Below are positions 37,822 through 46,129 of a stretch of DNA of 64,000 bases, in pieces. Positions within the stretch are counted from its first letter, which is position 1. Each line of letters starts with the position of its first letter. Made by a program: the position numbers and the translations under genes. Source of the DNA: CAYRFQ01 sp964423615 (GTDB taxonomy: Bacteria; Planctomycetota; Planctomycetia; Gemmatales; Gemmataceae); assembly GCA_964423615.1 (NCBI GenBank), contig CAYRFQ010000002.1:1-64000 (forward strand), read 5' to 3'. The notes beneath the pieces are model-generated. The model was given only the letters and a program-made list of their open reading frames with translations. It did not search any database and was not told where the DNA came from.

Positions 37822-39831
37822 ATGCGACTTCGTTTGAAACATACTACGATAATCACTCTGTTTGCCCTGCTGTTGCTTAGCGCTTGCCAACCAACCAACG
37901 TGTCAGAGATGGCACTAGTCTCTAATTTGGGTGAAACGAACGAGGAATCCGAACCAACGACTGTGCCGCTGCAGCGAAATCGGTCTGACGTGAACGAAAT
38001 TGCCCAAGAAAAAGCCAAAGAAAAGAAGATCACTTTCGCCGGAAACATTCAGCCGTTCTTGAAACAGCACTGTGCCGAGTGTCATGGGCGAAGGCGGCAA
38101 CGCGGAGATATCTCGTTCCATCAACTCACGACGGAAAATGCCGTGAAGGATCAAAAACTGTGGGAGAAGGTTGCCCGTGTGGTTCGGTCTGGCGAGATGC
38201 CTCCCAGGGGACGAAAACGACCCACCGTTGAGGAATACGACGCCGTTGTGAACTGGATCGACCACAAGGTCTTCCAGGTCGATTGTGGCAAAGACCCGAA
38301 TCCTGGTCGTCCGACGATCCGGCGGCTGAACAAGGCGGAATACAATAACACTATTCGGGACCTGGTTGGTGTTAACTTCAAGCCAGCGAAAACATTTCCG
38401 TCTGACGACGTCGGCTACGGTTTCGACAACATCGGGGATGTGTTGACGCTTTCGCCATTGCTCGTCGAGAAGTATCTGGAAGCTGCCGAGAAGGTTGTCG
38501 AGACTGCCTGGAACAATCCCAAAACGTTTAAGCGTATTTTCATCCGGGAACTGAACGACTCGAACGATACAAAGACCGCCCGCATCATCATCGCCGATTT
38601 TGCCCGTCGAGCTTACCGTCGGCCGGTTACAGATGCCGAAGTCGACCGACTCATGCGATTCGTCACCCTGGCGCAGAAAAACAAGGACTCGGTCGAAGTT
38701 GGCATCAGACTCGCCGCCAAGGCCATTCTCGTTTCCCCGCATTTCCTTTTCCGGGTCGAGAAGGACCGGCCCGCCGAAAACGGAAAGACGAGTCGTCCGG
38801 TCAACGACTTCGAATTGGCGTCGCGGCTTTCGTATTTTTTGTGGAGCAGTATGCCCGACGAAGAGCTGTTCCAAGTCGCCGCCAAGAAGCAACTTCGCGA
38901 TCCAAAAATCTTGAGCCAACAAGTCAACCGAATGTTGACTGATCCAAAATCCGAAGCTCTTGTGAAAAACTTTGCGGGTCAGTGGCTCCAACTTCGCAAT
39001 CTTCGGCAAAAAGCTGTCAATCCCGATCCCGATGTGTTCCCCAACTTTGACGATAAGTTGCGGGAGGCGATGGTGCGCGAGACCGAATTGTTCTTCCTGG
39101 CAATCATGAAGGAAGACAGAAGCGTTATGGAGTTGCTCGACGCGGACTTTACGTTCGTCAATGAGCGGTTGGCCAAGCATTACGGCATTCCAGGAATTCG
39201 CGGCGAGGAATTCCGAAAGGTCCAACTCCGTGACGTACGTCGAGGTGGCATCTTGACCCACGCGAGCATCTTGACGGTGACGTCGAACCCCACGAGGACT
39301 TCGCCGGTGACTCGCGGGAAGTGGGTTCTCGAAAACATCTTGAATGCTCCCCCGCCGCCCGCTCCTCCGGACGTACCCGAACTGCCCGAAGACGAGAAAA
39401 CGGTTGCGTCGGGATCACTTCGGAAACGCCTCGAAATCCACCGCCGCAATCCCACATGTGCTTCGTGCCACCAGCGGATGGACCCGATCGGCTTCGGCTT
39501 GGAGAACTTTAATGCCGTTGGTGCCTGGCGAGATAAAGATGGGAAATTCACGATCGACGCTTCGGGCGAACTTCCATCCGGCGAGAAGTTCAAGGGTCCA
39601 AAAGAACTCCGCGGCGTTTTGATGAAGGCCAAGGGAAAAGAATTTCGTCGGTGCGTTATCGAAAAAATGCTGACCTATGCTCTCGGTCGGGGTTTAGAGT
39701 ATTACGACCGTTGTGCGATCGACGAGATTCACGAGGAGATGGTCGAGAATAACCACCGATTTTCCAGTTTGGTCAAAGGAATCGTGCTGAGCCCACCTTT
39801 CCGGATGCGGAAGGGCGTGCAAGGCAAATAA
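37822..39831 (+). CDS. Planctomycete multidomain cytochrome protein (PSCyt1/DUF1587/1595/1592/1588/1585)
   Basis: A 669-residue exported lipoprotein-type protein (FALLLLSAC lipobox). Residues about 70-150 are the planctomycete cytochrome domain with CAECHG and GEMPPRGRKRPT. Then come DUF1587 (RRLNKAEYNNTIRDLVGV), DUF1595 (ARRAYRRPVTDAEVDRLMRF), DUF1592 (SRLSYFLWSSMPDEELF through LAKHYGIPG), DUF1588 (RGGILTHASILTVTSNPTRTSPV and CASCHQRMDPIGFGLENF) and DUF1585 (LEYYDRCAIDEI) at the end. Both CXXCH motifs are intact. It is followed by a DUF1552 gene, the usual partner in this phylum. The reaction is unknown; periplasmic oxidation of polymers has been suggested for such pairs, but I treat that as unproven. 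Confidence 0.93.
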   Translation: MRLRLKHTTIITLFALLLLSACQPTNVSEMALVSNLGETNEESEPTTVPLQRNRSDVNEIAQEKAKEKKITFAGNIQPFLKQHCAECHGRRRQRGDISFHQLTTENAVKDQKLWEKVARVVRSGEMPPRGRKRPTVEEYDAVVNWIDHKVFQVDCGKDPNPGRPTIRRLNKAEYNNTIRDLVGVNFKPAKTFPSDDVGYGFDNIGDVLTLSPLLVEKYLEAAEKVVETAWNNPKTFKRIFIRELNDSNDTKTARIIIADFARRAYRRPVTDAEVDRLMRFVTLAQKNKDSVEVGIRLAAKAILVSPHFLFRVEKDRPAENGKTSRPVNDFELASRLSYFLWSSMPDEELFQVAAKKQLRDPKILSQQVNRMLTDPKSEALVKNFAGQWLQLRNLRQKAVNPDPDVFPNFDDKLREAMVRETELFFLAIMKEDRSVMELLDADFTFVNERLAKHYGIPGIRGEEFRKVQLRDVRRGGILTHASILTVTSNPTRTSPVTRGKWVLENILNAPPPPAPPDVPELPEDEKTVASGSLRKRLEIHRRNPTCASCHQRMDPIGFGLENFNAVGAWRDKDGKFTIDASGELPSGEKFKGPKELRGVLMKAKGKEFRRCVIEKMLTYALGRGLEYYDRCAIDEIHEEMVENNHRFSSLVKGIVLSPPFRMRKGVQGK

Positions 39832-40019
39832 TCAACCGCTCATAGTTTTCCCCGGGAGTGAGGCAGAGCCTCGCATCCTTGTGTTCCACGGCCGAGCCGA
39901 TGGAACGAGTTTCGATAGACGTCTTGTATCATCGGCCGTGCCGATGGAACACATGCCGCACGGCCGAGCCGTGCATAAGCTCAATTACAAACCAGACCAT
40001 TTTTCATGAGGTCGAACCC
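39832..40019. repeat. Short GC-rich repeats between the DUF1588 and DUF1552 genes
   Basis: Within this 188-base spacer the motif GGCCGAGCCGATGGAAC (near 39890) recurs as GGCCGTGCCGATGGAAC (near 39935), and a third partial copy GGCCGAGCCGTG follows near 39962. They may form alternative hairpins. A GAGG ribosome site for the next gene is at its end. Confidence 0.5.
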
Positions 40020-41378
40020 ATGACTATGAACCCTATTTCTCGACGGACTGTGTTGAAGGGCGTTGGCGTTTCGCTTGCATTGCCCCTTTTGGACGCGATG
40101 GTCCCTGGGCTCGAGATGACGTCGACTCTCTTGGCTGCCGAACGAACATCAGCTCCGAAACGGATGGCGTTTTTGTATGTCCCGAATGGCATCAACATGG
40201 AAGAGTGGACGCCAACGGCTCTCGGCGCGAATTTCGAATTGCCTTCGGTGTTGCGACCTCTTCAATCAGTCAAAGACGACATGCTCGTTTTGAGTGGTTT
40301 GACGCTCGACAAGGCGCGTGCCAATGGCGACGGTGGCGGCGACCATGCACGAGCGATGTCGAGTTTCTTGACCGGATGCCAGCCGCGAAAGACTCACGGT
40401 GCCGACATCCAAGTCGGTCAATCGATTGACCAGGTGGCGGCGCGAGCGGTCGGACGAGCGACCCGATTTCCGTCCTTGGAAATCGGTTGTGAAGGCGGGC
40501 GACTCGCGGGGAACTGCGACTCGGGATACAGTTGTGCTTACTCTTCGAACTTGTCGTGGCGAACGCCTTCGGCTCCTAACCCGAAAGAAATCAATCCACG
40601 GCAAGTCTTCGATCGACTTTTCGGAAATCAAAATCGCCGCGAAACGGTTCGCGTGCGAACTCGCCGAGAGCAATACAATCGCAGCATTCTCGATTTCGTG
40701 AAGGAAGATGCCAATCGTCTGCGTACCCAGTTGGGAACCAACGACCAACGCCGACTCGAGGAGTACTTGACGGGCGTGAGGGAAATCGAAGGCCGCATCA
40801 CGGCAGCCAACGCTGCGGCCAACGGCGAGGACCCGAGCATGCCGCGACCGGCAGGCGTACCACGTGACTTTGGCGAGCATATCCGTTTGATGGCGGATTT
40901 GATGGTTTTGGCCTTCCAAACCGACTTGACTCGCATTGGTACTTTCGTCTTTGCGAACGAAGGCAGCAATCGAAGCTACCGAATGATCAACGTTCGCGAA
41001 GGTCACCACAGTCTTTCGCACCACCAAGGACGCCAGGAGAAGCTAGAGCAGATCAAGAAGATCAACATCTTCCACACCACGCAGTTGGCTTACATGATTC
41101 GCAAGATGAAGGCCATTCGTGAGGGCGAGGGAACGCTTCTCGACAACTCGATGGTCGTCTATGGCAGTGGTAACAGCGACGGTAACCGTCACAACCACGA
41201 CGAATTACCGATCCTACTCTTCGGAAAAGGAAGCGGAACAATCAACCCCGGTCGCCACGTGCGATACCCGCGCGAAACGCCGTTGATGAACTTGTATTTG
41301 ACGATGCTCGATAAGATTGGTGTTGAAGGCGTGCAACGTCATGGTGACAGCACCGGTCGGTTGCCTTATCTTGGCTAA
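40020..41378 (+). CDS. DUF1552 (HXXSHH) exported protein
   Basis: A 452-residue protein with a twin-arginine-type leader (SRRTVLKGVGVSLALPLLDA) and the DUF1552 body: APKRMAFLYVPNGINMEEW, SGLTLDKARANGDGGGDHARAMSSFLTG, RFPSLEIGCEG and the family-naming HSLSHH (about residues 329-334). A C-terminal VYGSGNSDGNRHNHDELPILLFG segment recalls sulfatase/DUF1501-like folds. Tat export suggests folding with a cofactor or metal in the cytoplasm. I chose the ATG at 40020, which has GAGG ten bases upstream; a longer frame from 39858 lies in the repeat-containing spacer. It is paired with the upstream cytochrome-type gene. Confidence 0.93.
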   Translation: MTMNPISRRTVLKGVGVSLALPLLDAMVPGLEMTSTLLAAERTSAPKRMAFLYVPNGINMEEWTPTALGANFELPSVLRPLQSVKDDMLVLSGLTLDKARANGDGGGDHARAMSSFLTGCQPRKTHGADIQVGQSIDQVAARAVGRATRFPSLEIGCEGGRLAGNCDSGYSCAYSSNLSWRTPSAPNPKEINPRQVFDRLFGNQNRRETVRVRTRREQYNRSILDFVKEDANRLRTQLGTNDQRRLEEYLTGVREIEGRITAANAAANGEDPSMPRPAGVPRDFGEHIRLMADLMVLAFQTDLTRIGTFVFANEGSNRSYRMINVREGHHSLSHHQGRQEKLEQIKKINIFHTTQLAYMIRKMKAIREGEGTLLDNSMVVYGSGNSDGNRHNHDELPILLFGKGSGTINPGRHVRYPRETPLMNLYLTMLDKIGVEGVQRHGDSTGRLPYLG

Positions 41379-41410
41379 AGGGTATTGCAGACGAAGAAAT
41401 CGGCACATTA

Positions 41411-41440
41411 GACCGCGTTCCAATGGAACGCGGTTTAAAG
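41411..41440 (+). terminator. Hairpin terminator after the DUF1552 gene
   Basis: ACCGCGTTCC (41412-41421) and GGAACGCGGT (41425-41434) form a perfect ten-base-pair stem with a three-base loop, followed by TTAAAG. It lies between the convergent DUF1552 and nadA genes. Confidence 0.65.
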
Positions 41441-41614
41441 ATGATTGTTGTAGAATAGGACGAGCGGAGACGCAGCCGAACAGTAGCAAGCTTTAAGTAG
41501 AAAAGTGAGCGAACTGCGCGGCTTGTCACATCTTACCGAATCTCATCAACATTACATTTCAGTCGCAAGTCCATTCCAAGAACTTGCGACAATTCCACGA
41601 ACCCTACCGAACCA

Positions 41615-42544
41615 TTACTCGAGAAGACTTCTTTCGAGAGCAACCTTCGCCCGATCGAAATCAGGGTGCCAAGTGATTTCGGGGGAACCGTTTTCCAAAC
41701 AGGCTTTCAGCTTTTCCAGCGTGTTGCGTGCCATGTGCGGGCACTTGTTGCATGCGCAGGTGATTCCCGGAACGGGATGGTAAGTGTGGTGCGGATACTT
41801 GTTTTGGAGTTGCCAGAGCATGTTGGCTTCGGTAGCAACCAAGAACTCAGTCGGGTCCTTATACTTTTCGACATACTTGAGCATGCCTTGGGTTCCGCCA
41901 ATGAAGTCGCTGTGCTCGCGGATGTTCGCTGGACATTCCGGGTGGGCTATGGTAATCGCGTTGGGCAACTTCCGCTTGAGTGCGACAAGGTCGTGAACGC
42001 TGAATATCTCGTGAACCATACACGAGCCGTCCCAAAGGATCATCTTTCGTCCGGTGACCTCTTGGAGGTAGGAGCCCAAGTGTCGGTCCGGCACGAAAAG
42101 GATTTCGTATTCTTCAGGGACTCGGTGGATGATTTCCTGGGCATTGCCGGATGTCACGACCCAGTCCGAAAGTGCCTTGACGGCCGCCGAGCTGTTGATG
42201 TACGTGACGGTCTGGAATTTCCGCCCGTTCTCCCGGAGCATCTCCTGGTAGTTTGCCAGTTTGTCTGCTGGGCAACTATCCGAAAGACTACATCCGGCCT
42301 CCAGGTCGGGTAGTAAAACCCTTTTCTCTGGATTCAAGATCTTCGCCGTCTCGGCCATGAAGTGTACTCCACAGAAAACGATCGTATCGCTTTCCACACG
42401 GGTCGCTTGGCGGGCCAATTTCAGGCTGTCGCCTGTGAAATCTGCAAGTTCCTGAATTTCGCTATCTTGATAATAGTGAGCGAGGATTGTTGCGTTGTGT
42501 TTAACTTTGAGTTCTGCAATTTCAGAGACAATGTCTGTGATCAT
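41615..42544 (-). CDS. nadA: Quinolinate synthase
   Basis: A 309-residue [4Fe-4S] enzyme that makes quinolinate from iminoaspartate and dihydroxyacetone phosphate in NAD synthesis. Triplicated-domain motifs are present: ILAHYYQDSEIQELADFTGDSL, VFCGVHFMAETAKIL and VLLPDLEAGCSLSDSCPAD with the first cluster cysteine; IAHPECPANIREHSDFIGGTQGML with the second; and ITCACNKCPHMARNTLEKL with the third. AAGGAAAC precedes the ATG. nadB and nadC are not nearby. Confidence 0.95.
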   Translation of the reverse strand: MITDIVSEIAELKVKHNATILAHYYQDSEIQELADFTGDSLKLARQATRVESDTIVFCGVHFMAETAKILNPEKRVLLPDLEAGCSLSDSCPADKLANYQEMLRENGRKFQTVTYINSSAAVKALSDWVVTSGNAQEIIHRVPEEYEILFVPDRHLGSYLQEVTGRKMILWDGSCMVHEIFSVHDLVALKRKLPNAITIAHPECPANIREHSDFIGGTQGMLKYVEKYKDPTEFLVATEANMLWQLQNKYPHHTYHPVPGITCACNKCPHMARNTLEKLKACLENGSPEITWHPDFDRAKVALERSLLE

Positions 42545-43422
42545 TGGTAGGTTTCCTTGTTTTTAGTGTGGCGGAGGAACAACCCACAGCATTTTTGAAG
42601 TTATCCGTCCTAACCACGGAGTTTGGGAAAAAAGTTACCCCGCAGCCACGACTCTATATTGCGAGAAAGAGTCAAATTTTGACCCCGTTGGACGTGCTCG
42701 CCTCATAAAGTCACTCGTCGGAAATCGGTTCTCATCTAGGGGAGATGCCTTTTTCCTGACGATCCGCATTGTGGAGCTTCACAAGCCACTCGATACAAGT
42801 CAGACGGAATGTGAAGATACTGTTAGATTATACGGAGAAAATGACAAACCGGCACAAAAGAAATGGGAGTTCTTGAGAATTGTTTTACAAAACGGCGTGG
42901 AAGAGTCTGGCACTTCCCCGTCGTTTTGGGGTGTCGTCATGAAGAAATCACAAGCGGCAACCAACGATTCGTTCTCAGTTCACACATTGGGTAACTCTTA
43001 ACGCCCACTATCCAGTTTATTCCATCCCAGCAATTTTTTCGGTAACTGTGCAAGTTTCGCTCAAGTCTGCGTTCTCCTTCTGGGACGGTCTATCTCGTCT
43101 GGGAATGGCTGAAATTTTCCTCGCCCCTAGAGTTGGATCAAAAGGATCGAGTATCCTTGATTATAGATTTTACCTCGTCGTCAAGAATTGAGAACGCTCT
43201 TGCCAGGAACGGCAACTCTCACGTCTCTCAAGGTGTTGCGTTTGTAGCTCGAAGGAGCGAGTTCGCTACGTGCATTGGAATTTCTTGGTTGGTTTTATGG
43301 TTTCCAGCACACCCAGCGAGTGGCTTACCCCCACTCGCTGGGTGTGCTAGGCGGTCCAAAGGGACAGGTCGGAACCTGAACCGACTACTCGTCAATTCGT
43401 GCTCGCGGAGGGAGTGCAAACA
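42545..43422. other. Gene-poor region with a large hairpin
   Basis: About 880 bases between nadA and the WD40 membrane-protein gene. A 76-residue frame at 42771-43001 has no family resemblance or clear ribosome site, and I do not call it. The notable element is the 18-base-pair perfect hairpin at 43306-43348, annotated separately. Confidence 0.45.
43306..43348. repeat. Perfect 18-base-pair inverted repeat
   Basis: AGCACACCCAGCGAGTGG (43306-43323) and its exact reverse complement (43331-43348) flank a seven-base loop, CTTACCC. There is no T-run after it. It sits 75 bases before the next start codon. From memory, CACTCGCTGGG-type palindromes occur as dispersed repeats in Gemmata-like genomes; that is unverified here. 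Confidence 0.8.
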
Positions 43423-46044
43423 ATGGCTGAAGCCGAAAAGTCAACTGACACACGCAGCGATTGGTTTTTGGCCAACCCTTGGTTGTGGATGGCCGGTGGT
43501 TTGGCCGTCTGCTTGGGGCTTTGGGTGTCGGTCCAACTCCGACACGACGCTTGGGTTGCGAGCTTGGGGTTGGACCCGCGTCAGCCTCAAGCGGAATCGC
43601 CCTTTTGGGGACTGGCTCGGTTCGGTCTCGTTGTCCTCGGGTTGATAATGGTTGGTGGCGGTTTGGTGATTCGAATGAATGCATCCGGCGTGTCGTATCT
43701 GGAAAAACTTCCATCGAGCAAGCGGTACCTTGGTGTGGCGGCTGTTTTGGCTCTTCTCGTTGGATTGGTCGCCCTGTCTATTTCCCTCTTCGTCGGGAAA
43801 ATTTACGGACTGAATTTGCCCTGGGAGACGGGAAGCCTCGGGTTTGTGTTCTTCGTCGTAGCAGGAGTATGCGGCGCCTGTGCTTATGCTTGGTCTACTC
43901 GGCTGTCGGGATCAAAGCCAGTGACCAAAGGGCAGGAAACGTCAGCGATGTTGATCTTCTCCGGGCTGAGTGTGTTCTTGGCTTGTTGGTCGTTATATCT
44001 GGGCGAGGGAGACGCCCAAAGTCGGGATCTTGCAATCGCTGTTGAAAAAGCTACTCTCCGAGGCCATTCCAGCTCTGTCCTTTCTGTTCATTTCAGTCCG
44101 GACAATCACACTTTTGCTTCGGCCGGTGTGTTAGAAAGGTCGAACTCTGTTACGGGTGAGATCAAACTGTGGAACTCCAAGACGAAGCAGGCCGAGAGGA
44201 CCTTTCGCGATTCGGGTTTCTTGTGGGACGTGTGTTTCAGTCCGGATAGCAAAACTCTCGCCTCGGCCAGTGCGGATAAGATAATCAAGTTGTGGGACGT
44301 GAAAGTCGGAGAAGTCAAAGCCACTCTCGTTGGACATTCAGCGAAGGTGGCGTCTGTTCGGTTCAGTCCTGATGGAAAGACACTTGCTTCGGCGAGTTCG
44401 GATAGAACGATTAAATTGTGGGACGTGGAGACAGGAAAACTCAAAGCCACCTTGGAAGGTCATTCCGGTTCGGTCACTTCCGTTTGTTTCAGTCCCGATG
44501 GAGACTTTCTGGCTTCAGGAAGCGCCGACAAAACGATCAAGTTATGGAACGTCAAGGCAGGAACACTCAAAGCTACTCTGGAAGGTCATTCCGGTTCGGT
44601 CACTTCCGTTTGTTTCAGTCCCGATGGGAACTATCTGGCTTCAGGAAGTGCCGACAAAACGATCAAGTTATGGGCCGTCAAGGCAAGGAAAGTTACGGTC
44701 AATCTTCAAGATCATTCTGGATCGGTGACCTCTGTTTGTTTTAATCCTGATGGGACTGTTTTGGCTTCGGGAAGTGATGACAAGACCGTGAAATTGTGGG
44801 ATTTGGGCATTGGAAATGTGAAAGCTACTTTCCAAGATCATTCTGGATCGGTGACCTCTGTTTGTTTCAGTCCAGATGGATATGTTTTGGCTTCGGGAAG
44901 TGATGACAAGACCGTGGAACTTCGGATTTTGGACACAAAGAATGCCGGAGAAATTCGGTCCGTACATTCTTCCAACGCCCTGAAGGCCATGCGTAATTGG
45001 GATACGATCCGGATGTTTCTCGCTGTGTTGACGCTCGTAGCTTTCCTGGCATCTCCACTTTTGCTCATGCCAAGAATGTTGCAGATGGTAACGGTGAGCC
45101 TCTTGGTGCTAGTCCACTTCATCGGAATTTTGCATGCGGTGATGACTGCTCCGCCGGCCATCCCGTGGACGTTCCGACAAACGTGGGTGCGGTTTTATCG
45201 TCCGTACTTGCTGTTCATGTATATTAATAATGCTTACCACTTCTACGCTCCTGAACCTGGTCCAGCCTCTTCGCTTTGGATCTATATTTTCTACGAGCTT
45301 GAGGGTCAGGATGACTCGCTGCTGTATTACCGCGCGCAATTCCCGAAAATGAACAGCAAGGGGCAGGTGGATTATCCGCTTTCGTTGCAATATTTCCGCC
45401 GCTTGAGTTTCGTGGATAAGATCCAAAGGAGTGATGGAAATCAGTTGTCTCTGTACACCGTCGACGAAGCCGGTCGCCAAGTTCCCAACCCGGTCGTAAC
45501 TTATCGTTACCTGAATTCGCCAGCCCAGAGTCATGCACAGATGTTAGGAGCCGTTCCGTTGCGCGGGGACTACAAGATTCCGATGCATCCGGGGTTTCCT
45601 CATCTCGCCCAATATCAGTACCCAGGTCTGTATGCGCGTGAGTTACTCCAATCCTTTGCCCACCATGTCGCGGCCAAGATCAAACATCCGGAACACCCGG
45701 ACGCCAAGGTCGTTTACGTTAAGATCTACCGGGCGACTCACGCCATTCCGCCGTCAGCGGTCGTAGCGAGGTGGACTAAAGTTACCAAGCGACCCTTGAC
45801 GGAACTGAAGAATTTCGAGCCCTACTATTATCCCTATTACATGGGGAAGTTTAGTCCCGAAGGAAAACTCTTGGATGCGCCAAAATTCAGCAAACAAGGT
45901 CGGCTGGTGGAAGGTGATCCTGTGCTTTACTGGTTGATACCAGTTTTGAATAAGAATCCGAACGATTTGAACTCTCCGATTATGGACTACGTAACGTACC
46001 ACGCGACGGATGGCAAGACAGCGATCGAAACGAAATCCCCTTAA
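43423..46044 (+). CDS. Membrane protein with an embedded WD40 propeller, paired with an HTTM protein
   Basis: An 873-residue protein with three parts. The first 190 residues hold about five membrane helices (WLWMAGGLAVCLGLWVSV; FGLVVLGLIMVGGGLVI; and others). Residues about 210-505 are seven or so WD40 repeats (GHSGSVTSVCFSPDG and DKTIKLWDV). Two more helices follow (about 525-570), then a soluble C-terminal domain of 300 residues with PWTFRQTWVRFYRPYLLFMY and FYRAPEPG-like aromatic segments (here NNAYHFYAPEPGPAS). DNA of neighbouring blades is near-identical with a 126-base period, indicating recent duplication. GGAGGGAG lies seven bases before the ATG. The HTTM gene follows in the same direction after 85 bases, so the two probably act together. 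No known function. Confidence 0.88.
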   Translation: MAEAEKSTDTRSDWFLANPWLWMAGGLAVCLGLWVSVQLRHDAWVASLGLDPRQPQAESPFWGLARFGLVVLGLIMVGGGLVIRMNASGVSYLEKLPSSKRYLGVAAVLALLVGLVALSISLFVGKIYGLNLPWETGSLGFVFFVVAGVCGACAYAWSTRLSGSKPVTKGQETSAMLIFSGLSVFLACWSLYLGEGDAQSRDLAIAVEKATLRGHSSSVLSVHFSPDNHTFASAGVLERSNSVTGEIKLWNSKTKQAERTFRDSGFLWDVCFSPDSKTLASASADKIIKLWDVKVGEVKATLVGHSAKVASVRFSPDGKTLASASSDRTIKLWDVETGKLKATLEGHSGSVTSVCFSPDGDFLASGSADKTIKLWNVKAGTLKATLEGHSGSVTSVCFSPDGNYLASGSADKTIKLWAVKARKVTVNLQDHSGSVTSVCFNPDGTVLASGSDDKTVKLWDLGIGNVKATFQDHSGSVTSVCFSPDGYVLASGSDDKTVELRILDTKNAGEIRSVHSSNALKAMRNWDTIRMFLAVLTLVAFLASPLLLMPRMLQMVTVSLLVLVHFIGILHAVMTAPPAIPWTFRQTWVRFYRPYLLFMYINNAYHFYAPEPGPASSLWIYIFYELEGQDDSLLYYRAQFPKMNSKGQVDYPLSLQYFRRLSFVDKIQRSDGNQLSLYTVDEAGRQVPNPVVTYRYLNSPAQSHAQMLGAVPLRGDYKIPMHPGFPHLAQYQYPGLYARELLQSFAHHVAAKIKHPEHPDAKVVYVKIYRATHAIPPSAVVARWTKVTKRPLTELKNFEPYYYPYYMGKFSPEGKLLDAPKFSKQGRLVEGDPVLYWLIPVLNKNPNDLNSPIMDYVTYHATDGKTAIETKSP

Positions 46045-46129
46045 TTGCTAGGCATGTTGTTGTTGACAGGATCCCATCTTTGGATCCGCCTATTCGCAAA
46101 AACACACTGAGAAATCCACGCCGGAGACA

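Noticed and set aside
39858..40019. 54-codon N-terminal extension of the DUF1552 frame
   Set aside because: It lies in the repeat-containing spacer and would bury the Tat signal; the ATG at 40020 is preceded by GAGG.
42771..43001. 76-residue frame between nadA and the WD40 gene
   Set aside because: No ribosome site, no recognisable family and no coupling to a neighbour.
44330..44900. Regularly spaced near-identical repeats considered as a CRISPR-like array
   Set aside because: The 126-base period is in frame and encodes successive WD40 blades; there are no unique spacers.
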